Source of the DNA: DUQX01 sp050948825
Lineage (GTDB): Bacteria > Bacillota > Dethiobacteria > DTU022 > UBA8154
NCBI GenBank assembly: GCA_050948825.1
Contig: JBMNEO010000003.1
Span: forward strand, 124,001 to 188,000
Reading direction: 5' to 3'
DNA length: 64,000 nucleotides
Positions 35,318 through 44,733 of the stretch are shown here, one piece after another. A program made the position numbers and the translations under genes. The notes under the pieces are model-generated. The model saw nothing but the letters and a program-made list of their open reading frames with translations, did not search any database and had not been told where the DNA came from. The stretch's first letter is position 1; each line of letters opens with the position of its first letter.

Positions 35318-36578
35318 ACAGCATCTCCAAAAAACCGTTAATTCTGGTTTGAACCTGACCGGAAGCATAATTGCGATTATCTATGCAATCCCCATCCAAT
35401 ACCAGAAAAGGCAACCCTTCCTCCAGCAAAGATTTGCGGATTATATTTATAGAACCGTTACTCTGGCGGCAGCCCCAGTGAGAAAAATGAATCACACCAT
35501 CGACTTTATAGCGCCGTGCAAGCTCTAGGATTGTCTTTATCCTGCGATCGATGCGTCCGTAATTAAAATGCGAAAGCATGCGGCAGGCTATGTATTCCAG
35601 GGGTCTGCCGGCATCTCCGGATTCCCAGTAAACATGGCTAAAATCCTCAAAAATCAACTCTGCCCCGTTTGCTTCGAGGTAGTCCATGATCCCGTTCTCA
35701 TAAAAGGGCTGCAGGTGCAGCCATAACAGCCTGTAGCGCGGAGATGTTTCCCCACCTTTGCTGTTTTGACTTTCTTTAATCTTCTTTTCCAGCTCCGCAG
35801 CCAGGGTTTCATAAATGCCAGTCACAGCCCTGCTCCCCATACCGGTAAAGTAGAGATAGAGGTATGCAAAGGCCTCTCTCGATCTGAGGGGAGAATCAGG
35901 GTGTCTGCGAAGTTCGTTTACTTTGAGCATAGCCCGGCGGGTTTTTTCGGTATTGAGCACAGCCTCTTCCAATTTTTCTGTCCGCAGCCTTGTGCCTGCA
36001 ACCCTTTCCAGCAGGGTTGTTATTTTTTGGAGTTGCCGAATTACATACAAAAGAGCATTACCGTTATTATCCAGCGGCGTATCAAGAAGGATAAATGGGC
36101 GATTATAATGCCTGGCCAGGTTGTTAAACATAAAAACGCCTCCCTCACAAAGATGGGAACTGGTGCAAAAGGCAGCCGGAACAGGGTAAAAATTTGAGAA
36201 AAGCCCCCCCATTGCACAGCGGTGAAAAGAACAGTTATCCCTGCTCCACCACCTGCTCTCGGCCTCTTCGAGAAAATTATTCTGAAAGCCCAGGGAAGTT
36301 ACCAGAGCAGAGATCACCTCCGGGGAAAGGGAGACAATATCGAGGGCATGCAGCAGCTCCGTGGGGAAAAAAGCACTGACCCATACATGCGGTGAGCGGC
36401 CCTTGAAAATCTTTCTGATCTGCTCCAGCCCGTACTCCGCTGTCATGGCAGCGGATCTGTAAGAGTATTTCAGCAGGTTGCACCTCACCATGGCTTTTCC
36501 TAAAGAATAAACAAACGGAAGGCGGAACATTGCCGGGGCTTTGCCCTTAATAATTTTATTTTTTATAAACTCCAGCAT
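35313..36578 (-). CDS. 2-hydroxyacyl-CoA dehydratase / benzoyl-CoA reductase family component (HgdB-like)
   Basis: A 421 aa cluster-binding component. Family features are the early Cys region NCSFHRCAMGG near residue 118 and CTSSHLC near 142, VDGVIHFSHWGCRQSNGS near 355, and the C-terminal VLDGDCIDNRNYASGQVQTR and NGFLEML. ATG 36578 follows AAAGGAAG; a TTG at 36599 would overlap the upstream gene. It forms a pair with the next gene and lies before the activator, the arrangement of archerase plus two-subunit dehydratase. Substrate is unknown; a double-cubane-cluster-type reductase is an alternative to a dehydratase. Confidence 0.85.
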   Translation of the reverse strand: MLEFIKNKIIKGKAPAMFRLPFVYSLGKAMVRCNLLKYSYRSAAMTAEYGLEQIRKIFKGRSPHVWVSAFFPTELLHALDIVSLSPEVISALVTSLGFQNNFLEEAESRWWSRDNCSFHRCAMGGLFSNFYPVPAAFCTSSHLCEGGVFMFNNLARHYNRPFILLDTPLDNNGNALLYVIRQLQKITTLLERVAGTRLRTEKLEEAVLNTEKTRRAMLKVNELRRHPDSPLRSREAFAYLYLYFTGMGSRAVTGIYETLAAELEKKIKESQNSKGGETSPRYRLLWLHLQPFYENGIMDYLEANGAELIFEDFSHVYWESGDAGRPLEYIACRMLSHFNYGRIDRRIKTILELARRYKVDGVIHFSHWGCRQSNGSINIIRKSLLEEGLPFLVLDGDCIDNRNYASGQVQTRINGFLEMLS

Positions 36579-36591
36579 GACCAACTTCCTT

Positions 36592-37704
36592 TCAGCCAAG
36601 CATTTCCAGGAAGGCAGAGATGCGGGTACGCATTTGACCTGTTATTCCCGCATATTCCCCTTCCAAAACGAGCAAAGGAATATTATTCAGTTTTTCTTTT
36701 AATAACTGGCCATAATAGTACCAGGGATCACAAAATTTCAGGTAATAAAAGATTACACCATCAATATGATATGCCCTGAGCATTTTTTCCATTTCTTTCA
36801 GTTTTTCATAAGCCCGCGGCATGCGCGGACAGGGATCTTTTTCTAAATATGCACGGGCAAGGTAACTGTAAGGATCCGCCTCCACTTCAGCAGCTTCCCC
36901 CGGTGGAAACTGCAACATGCGCCTTCCGGCACACAGATCATCAAGAACCAGGACACCCCCCAGCTCGCGGATAAATCCGGTGAGCCCTTCCGGAACAAAG
37001 CTCCCCGTAATAAACAAACGGGGGCCTGAAAGATTACTTTTCTTTTTACTAAGAATATTCTCGCGATAAACTGTAAAAAAAACGCTGAATTTTTCGGGGG
37101 ATAGAACGGTAAAAGCTTTAACCAGCCGCATTATTTCATCCCCGTCTACAGCAATTTCTCCATCCCGGCCGGTATATAGTTCTTGCAACTTGCCCCTGTT
37201 TTCCCGATACAAGGATATTTGTTTCCAGAGTTCGCTTTCATTGTTCTCACAACCGCAATATTCGGCCAGGGCCTGATGAAAACTGCGTAAACTTTCGGCA
37301 TAATAATGGCGGGCCTGCTCGGAGCTATCCCTGGGCAAATCAAGCAGATATAAAAAAGGCAGACAGCCAAGCTTTTCAAGAGCATGGTAGATGTGTAACA
37401 TCGAAATGCAAGAGTTTACCAGAACCGCTCCTGCTAAAAAGTCTTTACCTTCTCCGGCTTCCTTCAATACCCTCTCCAGAGAACACCTGGCAAAGAAACA
37501 AAGGTTTGAATGCAAATATGAATCTGCGGAAAAGGACGTTCCTTCCCTCCCTGGAAAACGATAAGGATGCAGCCCGCAGGCAGAAATAATTTCTACAGGA
37601 GCGTAGCTGCAGATCCACGCGAACTTCTCTTTTTTTTGCAGGAGTATATTTTCCTCCTCCTCCAGCTTCATCCAGAATACTTTTTCCTGAGCATGCTCTT
37701 CCAA
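36592..37704 (-). CDS. 2-hydroxyacyl-CoA dehydratase family component (HgdA-like, divergent)
   Basis: A 370 aa paralogue of the following gene. It starts at TTG 37704 behind GGAGGG and ends 13 bp before the next start. Family marks are FAWICSYAPVEIISACGLHPYRFPG (residues 28-52, split here by known conserved turns), a VNSCISMLHIYHAL segment near 98, DGVIFYYLKFCDPWYYYGQ near 318 and the C-terminal LEGEYAGITGQMRTR. Cys residues at about 43, 69, 74, 98 and 324 could bind a cluster. No CoA-transferase, dehydrogenase or mutase gene that would point to glutamate, lactate or phenyllactate is adjacent. Confidence 0.83.
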   Translation of the reverse strand: MEEHAQEKVFWMKLEEEENILLQKKEKFAWICSYAPVEIISACGLHPYRFPGREGTSFSADSYLHSNLCFFARCSLERVLKEAGEGKDFLAGAVLVNSCISMLHIYHALEKLGCLPFLYLLDLPRDSSEQARHYYAESLRSFHQALAEYCGCENNESELWKQISLYRENRGKLQELYTGRDGEIAVDGDEIMRLVKAFTVLSPEKFSVFFTVYRENILSKKKSNLSGPRLFITGSFVPEGLTGFIRELGGVLVLDDLCAGRRMLQFPPGEAAEVEADPYSYLARAYLEKDPCPRMPRAYEKLKEMEKMLRAYHIDGVIFYYLKFCDPWYYYGQLLKEKLNNIPLLVLEGEYAGITGQMRTRISAFLEMLG

Positions 37705-37854
37705 AGTACTCCCTCCGGTAAAATACTCACATTAACACGTTAACAGTCATTAGAAACCTGCCGGCTTCCCGGGTGCAAATTTATTGCTGAAAAGACCGGT
37801 CTGTAAGTTCTAAACCCATCATGCCGAATCTACCCCGGGAAACTCAATTTCATT

Positions 37855-38448
37855 TCAGCAACGGCCTTTCGCAAGTTCGTCATCAATAATTCTGAGCAGC
37901 TGCTCCCGGCCTTCTCCGGTCTTCGCAGAAAAAATTATAATTGCTTCCGGTTCAACCTCCAGAGAAGCGGCTATAAACAGTTTCTGCCTGTCCCTTTTCC
38001 CACGGGATACTTTATCGGCTTTGCCTGCTACAACTACGGTGTAATAGGAGAAATGCCTGAGCCAGGCAGCCATTTCTTTATCTTCGGCTGAAGGTTCGTG
38101 ACGTAGATCAATTACGAGAAGTACCAGCAAGATTTTCTTTCTGCTCGAAAAAAAGTCTTCTATAAGAGAACCCCATTTTTGCTGTAAGACCCGGGATACT
38201 TTTGCATAACCGTAACCTGGCAGATCAACAAAATAAAAGGAATCGTTCACCAGATAAAAATGCAGCGCGCGCGTCTTACCCGGAGTATTGCTTGTCCTTG
38301 CCAGGTTACGGCGTCCCAGCAGTGAATTAATAAGCGACGATTTTCCTACATTTGAACGTCCCGCAAGAACGATTTCCGGCAGCTTCGCTGCTGGAAGATC
38401 CTTTCGGGTGCTAACTAACTTTAAGAGCTCCGCTTTTTTGACTTTCAT
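37855..38448 (-). CDS. engB: ribosome biogenesis GTP-binding protein YsxC/YihA
   Basis: An essential GTPase in large-subunit assembly. At 197 aa it has G1 AGRSNVGKSSL near residue 27, G2 region SNTPGKTR, G3 DLPGYGYAK near 72, G4 AGKADKV near 127 and G5 FSAKTGEG near 160. ATG 38448 (MKVKKAELLKL) is the family start and overlaps the lon stop by 38 bp; the longer frame to 38595 lies inside lon. The lon-engB order is as in Bacillus. Confidence 0.96.
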   Translation of the reverse strand: MKVKKAELLKLVSTRKDLPAAKLPEIVLAGRSNVGKSSLINSLLGRRNLARTSNTPGKTRALHFYLVNDSFYFVDLPGYGYAKVSRVLQQKWGSLIEDFFSSRKKILLVLLVIDLRHEPSAEDKEMAAWLRHFSYYTVVVAGKADKVSRGKRDRQKLFIAASLEVEPEAIIIFSAKTGEGREQLLRIIDDELAKGRC

Positions 38449-40759
38449 TTTTTTCTTTCTTAACCAGTGATTTTTCCAGAACCTGCTCAATATGATCCAC
38501 CGAAATAAATTCCAGGCGCCGGCGAACATTGGCGGGAATATCCGCAAGATCTTTCTTGTTCTCTTCGGGAAGAATGATCCTTTTAATACCGGCACGGTGC
38601 GCGGCGAGGATCTTTTCCTTTACTCCCCCTACAGGAAGAACCTTCCCCCTTAAAGTAATCTCTCCGGTCATAGCAACCTGGTGATCCACCGGTATACGGG
38701 TCAGCGCAGACACCATTGCCGTGGTCATGGTTATCCCCGCCGAAGGCCCGTCTTTAGGAATTGCTCCCTCGGGAACGTGAATGTGGATATCGTACTCGTT
38801 ATAAAAATTCTCATCGATTCCCAGCGAATCAACCCTGGAGCGGATAAAACTCAGCGCCGCCTGAGCGGATTCCTGCATGATCTCGCCCAGCTTGCCCGTT
38901 AAGATCAGATTTCCTTTACCCTTCATCAGGGTTACTTCAATAGCCAGCAGATCTCCTCCGGACTCGGTCCAGGCAACTCCGGTAGCTACCCCGATCTCGC
39001 TTTGCTTTTCAGCCATTCCGTAGCGGAAACGGGGAGGGCCGAGGTATTTATGCAAATTGCTGCGGCTCACCGTAACGTTGTAATTATTATTTTTCACCAC
39101 TTCGCGGGCGGTCTTCCGGCAGACATTGGCTATCTCCCTCTCTAAATTACGGACACCGGCTTCCCTGGTATATTCTCTTACAATATGCCGCAGAGTACCT
39201 TCGGAAATCCGCAGTTGTTTATCGCTCAGGCCGTTTTCTTCGAGCTGCTTGTGAATGAGATGCCGCTGGGCGATCCTGACCTTTTCCTCTTCCGTATATC
39301 CCGGCAAATGAATCGTCTCCATACGATCCAGGAGCGGTTGAGGAATATTAAAGCGGTTATTGGCGGTAGTGATAAACATAACCTGAGAAAGATCAAAAGG
39401 GGTCTCGATATAATGGTCGCTAAAGGAGTTGTTTTGCTCTGGATCAAGGACCTCCAGCAAGGCTGAAGACGGGTCGCCCCGAAAATCAGTGGACATCTTA
39501 TCTACTTCGTCCAGCAAGAAAACCGGATTGCGGGATTTGGCCTGGCGGATACCCTGGATAATCCGACCCGGCATCGCCCCAACGTAAGTGCGGCGGTGGC
39601 CTCTTATTTCAGCTTCATCTCTGACGCCTCCCAGGGAAATTCGCACAAAATTCCGTTCCATAGCCCTCGCTATGGAACGTGCCAGGGAAGTTTTTCCAAC
39701 CCCAGGGGGTCCGATGAGACAGAGTATGGGGCCTTTTATTTTATGGGCAAGGCTGCGCACAGCCAGATATTCCAAAATTCGTTCCTTTACTTTCTCCAGC
39801 CCGTAGTGATCCTCATCCAGAATTTTTTCAACCAGCCGCAGATCCAATTGATCCTGCGTTTGCACAGACCAGGGGAGCTCTAGAAGCCAATCCAGATAAG
39901 TCCGGATGACAACGCCCTCAGCAGCAGCAGGGGGCATCTTTTCCAGCCGCTCAAGCTCTTTCAAGGCTTTCTTCTCCACCTCTTCAGGCAGATTCACTTC
40001 GTCGATTTTTTCCCGATATTCATCTGCTTCTGCCGTACGTTCATCCCTTTCGCCCAGTTCCTTCTGAATAGCCCTTATCTGCTCCCTCAAATAATATTCT
40101 TTTTGAGTTTTCTCCATCTGTTTGCGGACTCTCAGGCCGATTTTTTTCTCCAGTTCGAGAATCTCCATCTCAAGGCTAAAAATCCCCGCCAGATACTCCA
40201 ACCTGTCCTGGGGTGATACTGCGTCCAGAATACCCTGTTTCTGTTCAAGCTTCAGCGATAAGTGTGAAGCAACAATATCAGCGAGCCTCCCCGGCTCTTC
40301 AATTTCCGATACTGAAGAAAGGATTTCCGGTGAAATCTTTTTACTGAGTTTGGAATATTGCTCAAATTGAGAAAGAACGTGCCTCACGAGGGCCTCCAAC
40401 TCAGCATCTTTACTGTTATCATCTTCTATTTCTTCGGCCTCAACTTCAAAAAAAGATTTATTTTCTAGAAAATCCGTGATCTGAGCGCGACCTAACCCCT
40501 CCACCAGGACACGAATCGTCCCTCCCGGAAGCTTCAACATTTGTTTAATGTTTGCAATGGTTCCCAGAGGAAAGAGATCATCGGATGCCGGGTCATCAAT
40601 CTTTGCATCTTTTTGAGCGACCAGCAGGATTTTATTATCGTTAACCATGGCTTCATCCAGGGCGTTTATTGAACGCTCCCTGCCAACATCCAGATGAAGA
40701 ACCATATTGGGAAAAACGACAACTCCCCGTAGCGGCAAAAGCGGCAGTTTAATTCTCAT
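38411..40759 (-). CDS. lon: ATP-dependent protease LonA
   Basis: A cytosolic AAA+ protease degrading misfolded and regulatory proteins. At 782 aa it has the N-terminal substrate-binding domain and coiled coil (residues 1-300), Walker A GPPGVGKTS near 350, Walker B FLLDEVDKM near 416 and the Ser-Lys protease site (DGPSAGITM with Ser near 678, and the Lys of PVGGVKEKILAA near 721). ATG 40759 follows GGAGGA. It is 75 bp downstream of lonB. Confidence 0.98.
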   Translation of the reverse strand: MRIKLPLLPLRGVVVFPNMVLHLDVGRERSINALDEAMVNDNKILLVAQKDAKIDDPASDDLFPLGTIANIKQMLKLPGGTIRVLVEGLGRAQITDFLENKSFFEVEAEEIEDDNSKDAELEALVRHVLSQFEQYSKLSKKISPEILSSVSEIEEPGRLADIVASHLSLKLEQKQGILDAVSPQDRLEYLAGIFSLEMEILELEKKIGLRVRKQMEKTQKEYYLREQIRAIQKELGERDERTAEADEYREKIDEVNLPEEVEKKALKELERLEKMPPAAAEGVVIRTYLDWLLELPWSVQTQDQLDLRLVEKILDEDHYGLEKVKERILEYLAVRSLAHKIKGPILCLIGPPGVGKTSLARSIARAMERNFVRISLGGVRDEAEIRGHRRTYVGAMPGRIIQGIRQAKSRNPVFLLDEVDKMSTDFRGDPSSALLEVLDPEQNNSFSDHYIETPFDLSQVMFITTANNRFNIPQPLLDRMETIHLPGYTEEEKVRIAQRHLIHKQLEENGLSDKQLRISEGTLRHIVREYTREAGVRNLEREIANVCRKTAREVVKNNNYNVTVSRSNLHKYLGPPRFRYGMAEKQSEIGVATGVAWTESGGDLLAIEVTLMKGKGNLILTGKLGEIMQESAQAALSFIRSRVDSLGIDENFYNEYDIHIHVPEGAIPKDGPSAGITMTTAMVSALTRIPVDHQVAMTGEITLRGKVLPVGGVKEKILAAHRAGIKRIILPEENKKDLADIPANVRRRLEFISVDHIEQVLEKSLVKKEKNESQKSGALKVS

Positions 40760-40833
40760 TTTTATTACGTCCTCCTCTCCCTGAAAATCCCTAGAAAAAC
40801 CTACCTGCTACCCGTTTATTTCTTCTCTTCTGA

Positions 40834-42543
40834 TCATAAATTTCCTCTTTCAGCATGGAAAGAAATCGTTGGGCCTGCAGGATAAAGATCATTTTTTATC
40901 ATTGGCATTGGTTTAAGAATATGTTCCCTGTTAACCAGAGCCCCTTCTAAAAGATCTTTAATGTGAGAAACAGGTACTATTTCGATATCCCTGATATTAT
41001 TATAGATATGCTGCCAATTCTTTTCGGGTATAAATATTTTTTTGACACCTGCATCCCGGGCAGCTTCAATCTTTGCAGTAACACCGCCTACAGGACATAT
41101 AATCCCCCTGATAGAAAGCTCGCCGGTCATCGCCACAGTATTATCGACAGGAACCTTGGAAAAGGCGGAATAAACTGCCACAGCAATCCCTGCTCCGGCT
41201 GACGGGCCGTCAACCGGAATACCGCCCGGGAAATTTAAATGGATGTCGTAATTCCGCATATTTTCACCTAGCAAATGCCCGAGCACAGTCAATACGTTTT
41301 CCACTGAACCGCGGGCAGTACCTTTGCGTTTGAGCGTTCTGCCCATACCGCCCATCTCTTCCTCTTCGACGATGCCGGTAATACTAAGTCTCCCATCCCC
41401 TTTACCAACAAAAAGGACGGAAGCCTCAATTTCAAGAAGCGCACCCAGATAAGGCCCGTAAACTGCAAGGCCGTTTACCAGCCCTACCTGAGGAAACTCG
41501 GGGATCCTTTTCTCGGGCCGGGGCGACAGCCTGCTATTATTAACAACCCATTCCATATCTTCGCCTTCCAGGGCAGATCTTCCTTCCCCCTGGGCAACCC
41601 CTGCTGCCAGCTGGACCATATTAACCGCATCCCTGCCGTTAAGGCAAAAAGTGGTGATCACCTTTAGGGCTTCCGGTGTTATTTCAAAACCAACCCTGTT
41701 TGCGGCGTTAAGGGCAATCCTGCCGATCTCTTCCGGAGTAAGCACGCGGAAAAAAATCTCCATACAGCGGGAACGGATAGCAGGCGGGATCTCCTCCGGC
41801 TGCCGTGTTGTAGCACCGATTAACCGGAAATCCGCCGGAAGGCCGTTCTGGAAAATGTCATGAATATGCCGGGGAACATTACGCTCTTCGCTGTTGTAAT
41901 AAGCGCTTTCCAAAAAAACTTTACGATCCTCCAAAACCTTCAGCAACTTGTTAATTTGAACGGGATGCAACTCGCCGATTTCATCTATAAAAAGAATTCC
42001 GCCGTGAGCTTTTGTAACTGCACCGGGCTTGGGTTGCGGTATTCCTGCCATCCCCATGGGGCCCGCCCCCTGGTAAATTGGATCGTGAACAGTACCCATC
42101 AAGGGATCGGCGATGCCACGCTCGTCAAAACGCATTGTGGTAGCATCAACCTCTACAAATTTGGCATCCATCGTAAAGGGAGATAGCTTATTTTTTTTAG
42201 CCTCTTCCAGAACAAGCCGCGCTGCTGCTGTTTTTCCGACACCCGGAACACCATAGAGCAAAACGTGCTGGGGATTTGGGCCGCAAAGTGCGGCTCTTAA
42301 AGCCTTGAGCCCATCCTCCTGTCCAATTATTTCCTTAAAAGAAGAGGGGCGCACTTTTTCAGCAAGGGGTTCCGTCAGAGAAAGGGAACGCATGCGTAAT
42401 AGCTCATCCATTTCCTTGGATGATTCCTTCTCGATAGCAACTTTGCTCCCCCTCTGATTGCGCAGCAGGTTCCAAAAGTAAAGCCCTATTACTACAGCAA
42501 AAAACAGTTGGATTAAACCAAATAACCCGGCCCAACCGTACAA
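40834..42543 (-). CDS. lonB: ATP-dependent protease LonB (membrane-anchored, sporulation-type)
   Basis: A 569 aa Lon relative lacking the long N-domain. Residues 4-24 form a membrane anchor (LFGLIQLFFAVVIGLYFW). The AAA+ domain has YGVPGVGKTAAARL near 96 and ILFIDEIGEL near 180; the protease domain has DGPSAGAGIAVAV near 450 and PVGGVTAKIEAARDAG near 495. In Bacillus LonB is produced in the forespore. TTG 42543 is the likely start (GAGGAT upstream). It follows the clpX terminator, so it has its own promoter, and continues into lon and engB. Confidence 0.94.
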   Translation of the reverse strand: MYGWAGLFGLIQLFFAVVIGLYFWNLLRNQRGSKVAIEKESSKEMDELLRMRSLSLTEPLAEKVRPSSFKEIIGQEDGLKALRAALCGPNPQHVLLYGVPGVGKTAAARLVLEEAKKNKLSPFTMDAKFVEVDATTMRFDERGIADPLMGTVHDPIYQGAGPMGMAGIPQPKPGAVTKAHGGILFIDEIGELHPVQINKLLKVLEDRKVFLESAYYNSEERNVPRHIHDIFQNGLPADFRLIGATTRQPEEIPPAIRSRCMEIFFRVLTPEEIGRIALNAANRVGFEITPEALKVITTFCLNGRDAVNMVQLAAGVAQGEGRSALEGEDMEWVVNNSRLSPRPEKRIPEFPQVGLVNGLAVYGPYLGALLEIEASVLFVGKGDGRLSITGIVEEEEMGGMGRTLKRKGTARGSVENVLTVLGHLLGENMRNYDIHLNFPGGIPVDGPSAGAGIAVAVYSAFSKVPVDNTVAMTGELSIRGIICPVGGVTAKIEAARDAGVKKIFIPEKNWQHIYNNIRDIEIVPVSHIKDLLEGALVNREHILKPMPMIKNDLYPAGPTISFHAERGNL

Positions 42544-42640
42544 AATATCCTCACATCCTTCTCAGTTTTACAAATTCTTTATATATTATTGCCTGAGAAG
42601 GATACAATTAACCATAAGGTATGGGAATGAAAAAAGTATA

Positions 42641-42667
42641 AAAAAAGGTGGCCGCCTGCAGGCCACC
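42641..42667 (-). terminator. strong terminator after clpX
   Basis: Minus-strand GGTGGCC (42667-42661) pairs with GGCCACC (42653-42647) around a 7-nt loop and runs into TTTTTT. It lies 18 bp after the clpX stop and separates clpPX from lonB. Confidence 0.9.
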
Positions 42668-42684
42668 CTGGAAAAGCAGTATAT

Positions 42685-43947
42685 TTAAGAAGCCGAGACT
42701 TCCTTTTTGTGCCTTTTCCCTGAAGTAAGAAGCCTGGGTTTTTCTTCTTTTTTTACCACACCGGGAGTAATAATACATTTGTCGATATCATCACGGGATG
42801 GTATCTCATACATAATATCGAGCAGAAATCCTTCCATAATACTCCTCAAACCACGAGCCCCGGTTTTATGCTGCGTAGCTTGCTCGGCAATAGCCTCCAG
42901 GGAACCTTCTTTAAACTCCAGCTGGACATTATCCAGTTCAAACATTTTTTGGTACTGCTTAACCAGCGAATTAACAGGCTCCGTTAATATCCTGACCAGG
43001 GAATCGCGATCAAGCGCGTCCAGGATGGCGATCACCTGCAAACGCCCCACACATTCCGGTATTAATCCAAATCTGATCATATCCTCCGGAAGAACATGGC
43101 GTAGCACATCGCCTATATTCAAATCAACCTTAGGCCTGACATCTGCACCAAAGCCCATTCCTCCCGCACCGATACGTTTAAGAATAATCTTTTCCAGGCC
43201 GTCAAAAGCTCCGCCGCAGATAAAGAGAATATCCGTAGTATCTATTTGCATAAATTCCTGGTGAGGGTGCTTGCGCCCACCCTGGGGAGGGACGCTGGCC
43301 ACTGTTCCTTCAAGGATCTTCAACAGCGCCTGCTGGACACCTTCACCGGAGACATCCCGCGTAATAGAAGGATTTTCGCTTTTTCGGGCTATTTTATCAA
43401 ACTCATCAATATAAACAATACCCTTTTCAGCTTTTTCCAGATCATAATCGGCCGCCTGGATCAACTTAAGGAGAATGTTTTCCACGTCTTCCCCAACATA
43501 CCCGGCCTCCGTCAGGGAAGTGGCATCGGCGATAGCAAAAGGAACGTTCAAAAGGCGGGCAAGAGTCTGCGCCAGGAGTGTTTTCCCCACACCTGTAGGC
43601 CCGATGAGCAAAATATTGCTCTTTTGCAGCTCAATATCGTCCGCTTTCTGCCCGGCGTTGACCCGCTTGTAATGATTGTAAACAGCCACTGAGAGAACCT
43701 TTTTAGCATCCTCCTGGCCGATAACATATTTATTTAGCACTTCGTGAATTTCGGCGGGCTTAGGAAGATCTATCAGGTTAAGTTCAAAATCATCCCCGAT
43801 TTCTTCCTCGATGATCTCGTTGCATAGCTCGATACACTCATCACAGATATAAACACCGGGGCCTGCAACCAGTTTGCGAACCTGCTCCTGGTTTTTGCCG
43901 CAAAAGGAACACTTGAGCTGCCCCTTTTCATCGCTGAATTTGAACAT
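42685..43947 (-). CDS. clpX: ATP-dependent Clp protease ATP-binding subunit ClpX
   Basis: Unfoldase that feeds ClpP. At 420 aa it has the N-terminal zinc-binding domain (CSFCGKN near residue 14 and CDECIELC near 35), Walker A GPTGVGKTLLAQT near 116, Walker B IVYIDEFDKIAR near 180 and the IGF-type ClpP-docking loop represented by LIPECVGRL near 264-272. It begins 8 bp after the clpP stop, so the two are co-expressed, and the terminator at 42641 closes the unit. Confidence 0.98.
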   Translation of the reverse strand: MFKFSDEKGQLKCSFCGKNQEQVRKLVAGPGVYICDECIELCNEIIEEEIGDDFELNLIDLPKPAEIHEVLNKYVIGQEDAKKVLSVAVYNHYKRVNAGQKADDIELQKSNILLIGPTGVGKTLLAQTLARLLNVPFAIADATSLTEAGYVGEDVENILLKLIQAADYDLEKAEKGIVYIDEFDKIARKSENPSITRDVSGEGVQQALLKILEGTVASVPPQGGRKHPHQEFMQIDTTDILFICGGAFDGLEKIILKRIGAGGMGFGADVRPKVDLNIGDVLRHVLPEDMIRFGLIPECVGRLQVIAILDALDRDSLVRILTEPVNSLVKQYQKMFELDNVQLEFKEGSLEAIAEQATQHKTGARGLRSIMEGFLLDIMYEIPSRDDIDKCIITPGVVKKEEKPRLLTSGKRHKKEVSAS

Positions 43948-43955
43948 TAATTATT

Positions 43956-44570
43956 TCACCTCTTTAATTCCCTTTTCTCCACAATGGAATCAACCAGACC
44001 ATACTCTACAGCCATTTCAGCCGACATATAAAAATCCCTGTCGGTGTCCCTGGCAATACGCTCAACCGGCTGTCCCGTATGGTAGGATAGAATTTTATTC
44101 AGGGATTCTCTCAGGCGTAAAATTTCCTTGGCTTGAATGTCGATATCCACAGCCTGACCTTTGGTTCCCCCAAGAGGCTGGTGCATCATTACCCGGGAAT
44201 TGGGGAGAACATACCTTTTTCCCTTTGCACCTGCCGTTAATAAAACAGCTCCCAGGCTTGCCGCCAACCCAACACAGATAGTAGAGACATCCGGCTTAAT
44301 ATATTGCATGGTATCATAGATTGCCATCCCGGAATAAATCTCCCCGCCGGGAGTATTTATATAAATATTGATATCTTTATCCGGATCTTCCGACTCTAAA
44401 AAAAGCAGCTGGGCAACAACCAGATTGGCTATAGTATCGTTAATTGGGGTGCCGATAAAAACAATTCTATCCTTCAACAGACGGGAATAAATATCATAAG
44501 CCCTTTCCCCGCGGCTTGTTTGCTCAACTACCATAGGCACCAGTTGCATCAGGTTTTTTTCGTTTTCCAT
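43956..44570 (-). CDS. clpP: ATP-dependent Clp protease proteolytic subunit
   Basis: Serine protease of the ClpXP complex. The 204 aa sequence has the catalytic Ser in GLAASLGA near residue 98, His in MMHQPLGG near 123 and Asp in RDTDRDFYM near 172, plus the N-terminal axial-loop start (LVPMVVEQTSRGERAYDIYS). ATG 44570 is preceded by GGGAG. It follows tig by 149 bp, a spacer holding short tandem repeats. Confidence 0.98.
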   Translation of the reverse strand: MENEKNLMQLVPMVVEQTSRGERAYDIYSRLLKDRIVFIGTPINDTIANLVVAQLLFLESEDPDKDINIYINTPGGEIYSGMAIYDTMQYIKPDVSTICVGLAASLGAVLLTAGAKGKRYVLPNSRVMMHQPLGGTKGQAVDIDIQAKEILRLRESLNKILSYHTGQPVERIARDTDRDFYMSAEMAVEYGLVDSIVEKRELKR

Positions 44571-44654
44571 CGCTTACTCACTCCCTAAAATAAAAATTAG
44601 ATCAATCCCCTGCAGGACAACTTTTCACAAAAAACAGCCCAAAAAATACTTTTT

Positions 44655-44733
44655 CACAAGATCCGGAGCCACTGCCGGAGCCACTGTTAGATTTTGCGCT
44701 ACTGTTAGATTTTGCGCTATTATTGATCTTGTG
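44655..44733. repeat. nested tandem repeats inside a 9-bp inverted repeat at the tig 3' end
   Basis: CACAAGATC (44655-44663) and GATCTTGTG (44725-44733) form an inverted repeat. Between them a 12-mer (CCGGAGCCACTG) is exactly doubled at 44663-44686 and an 18-mer (ACTGTTAGATTTTGCGCT) is exactly doubled at 44683-44718. The tig stop codon is at 44722-44720, so the tandem units lie right after it. Confidence 0.85.
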
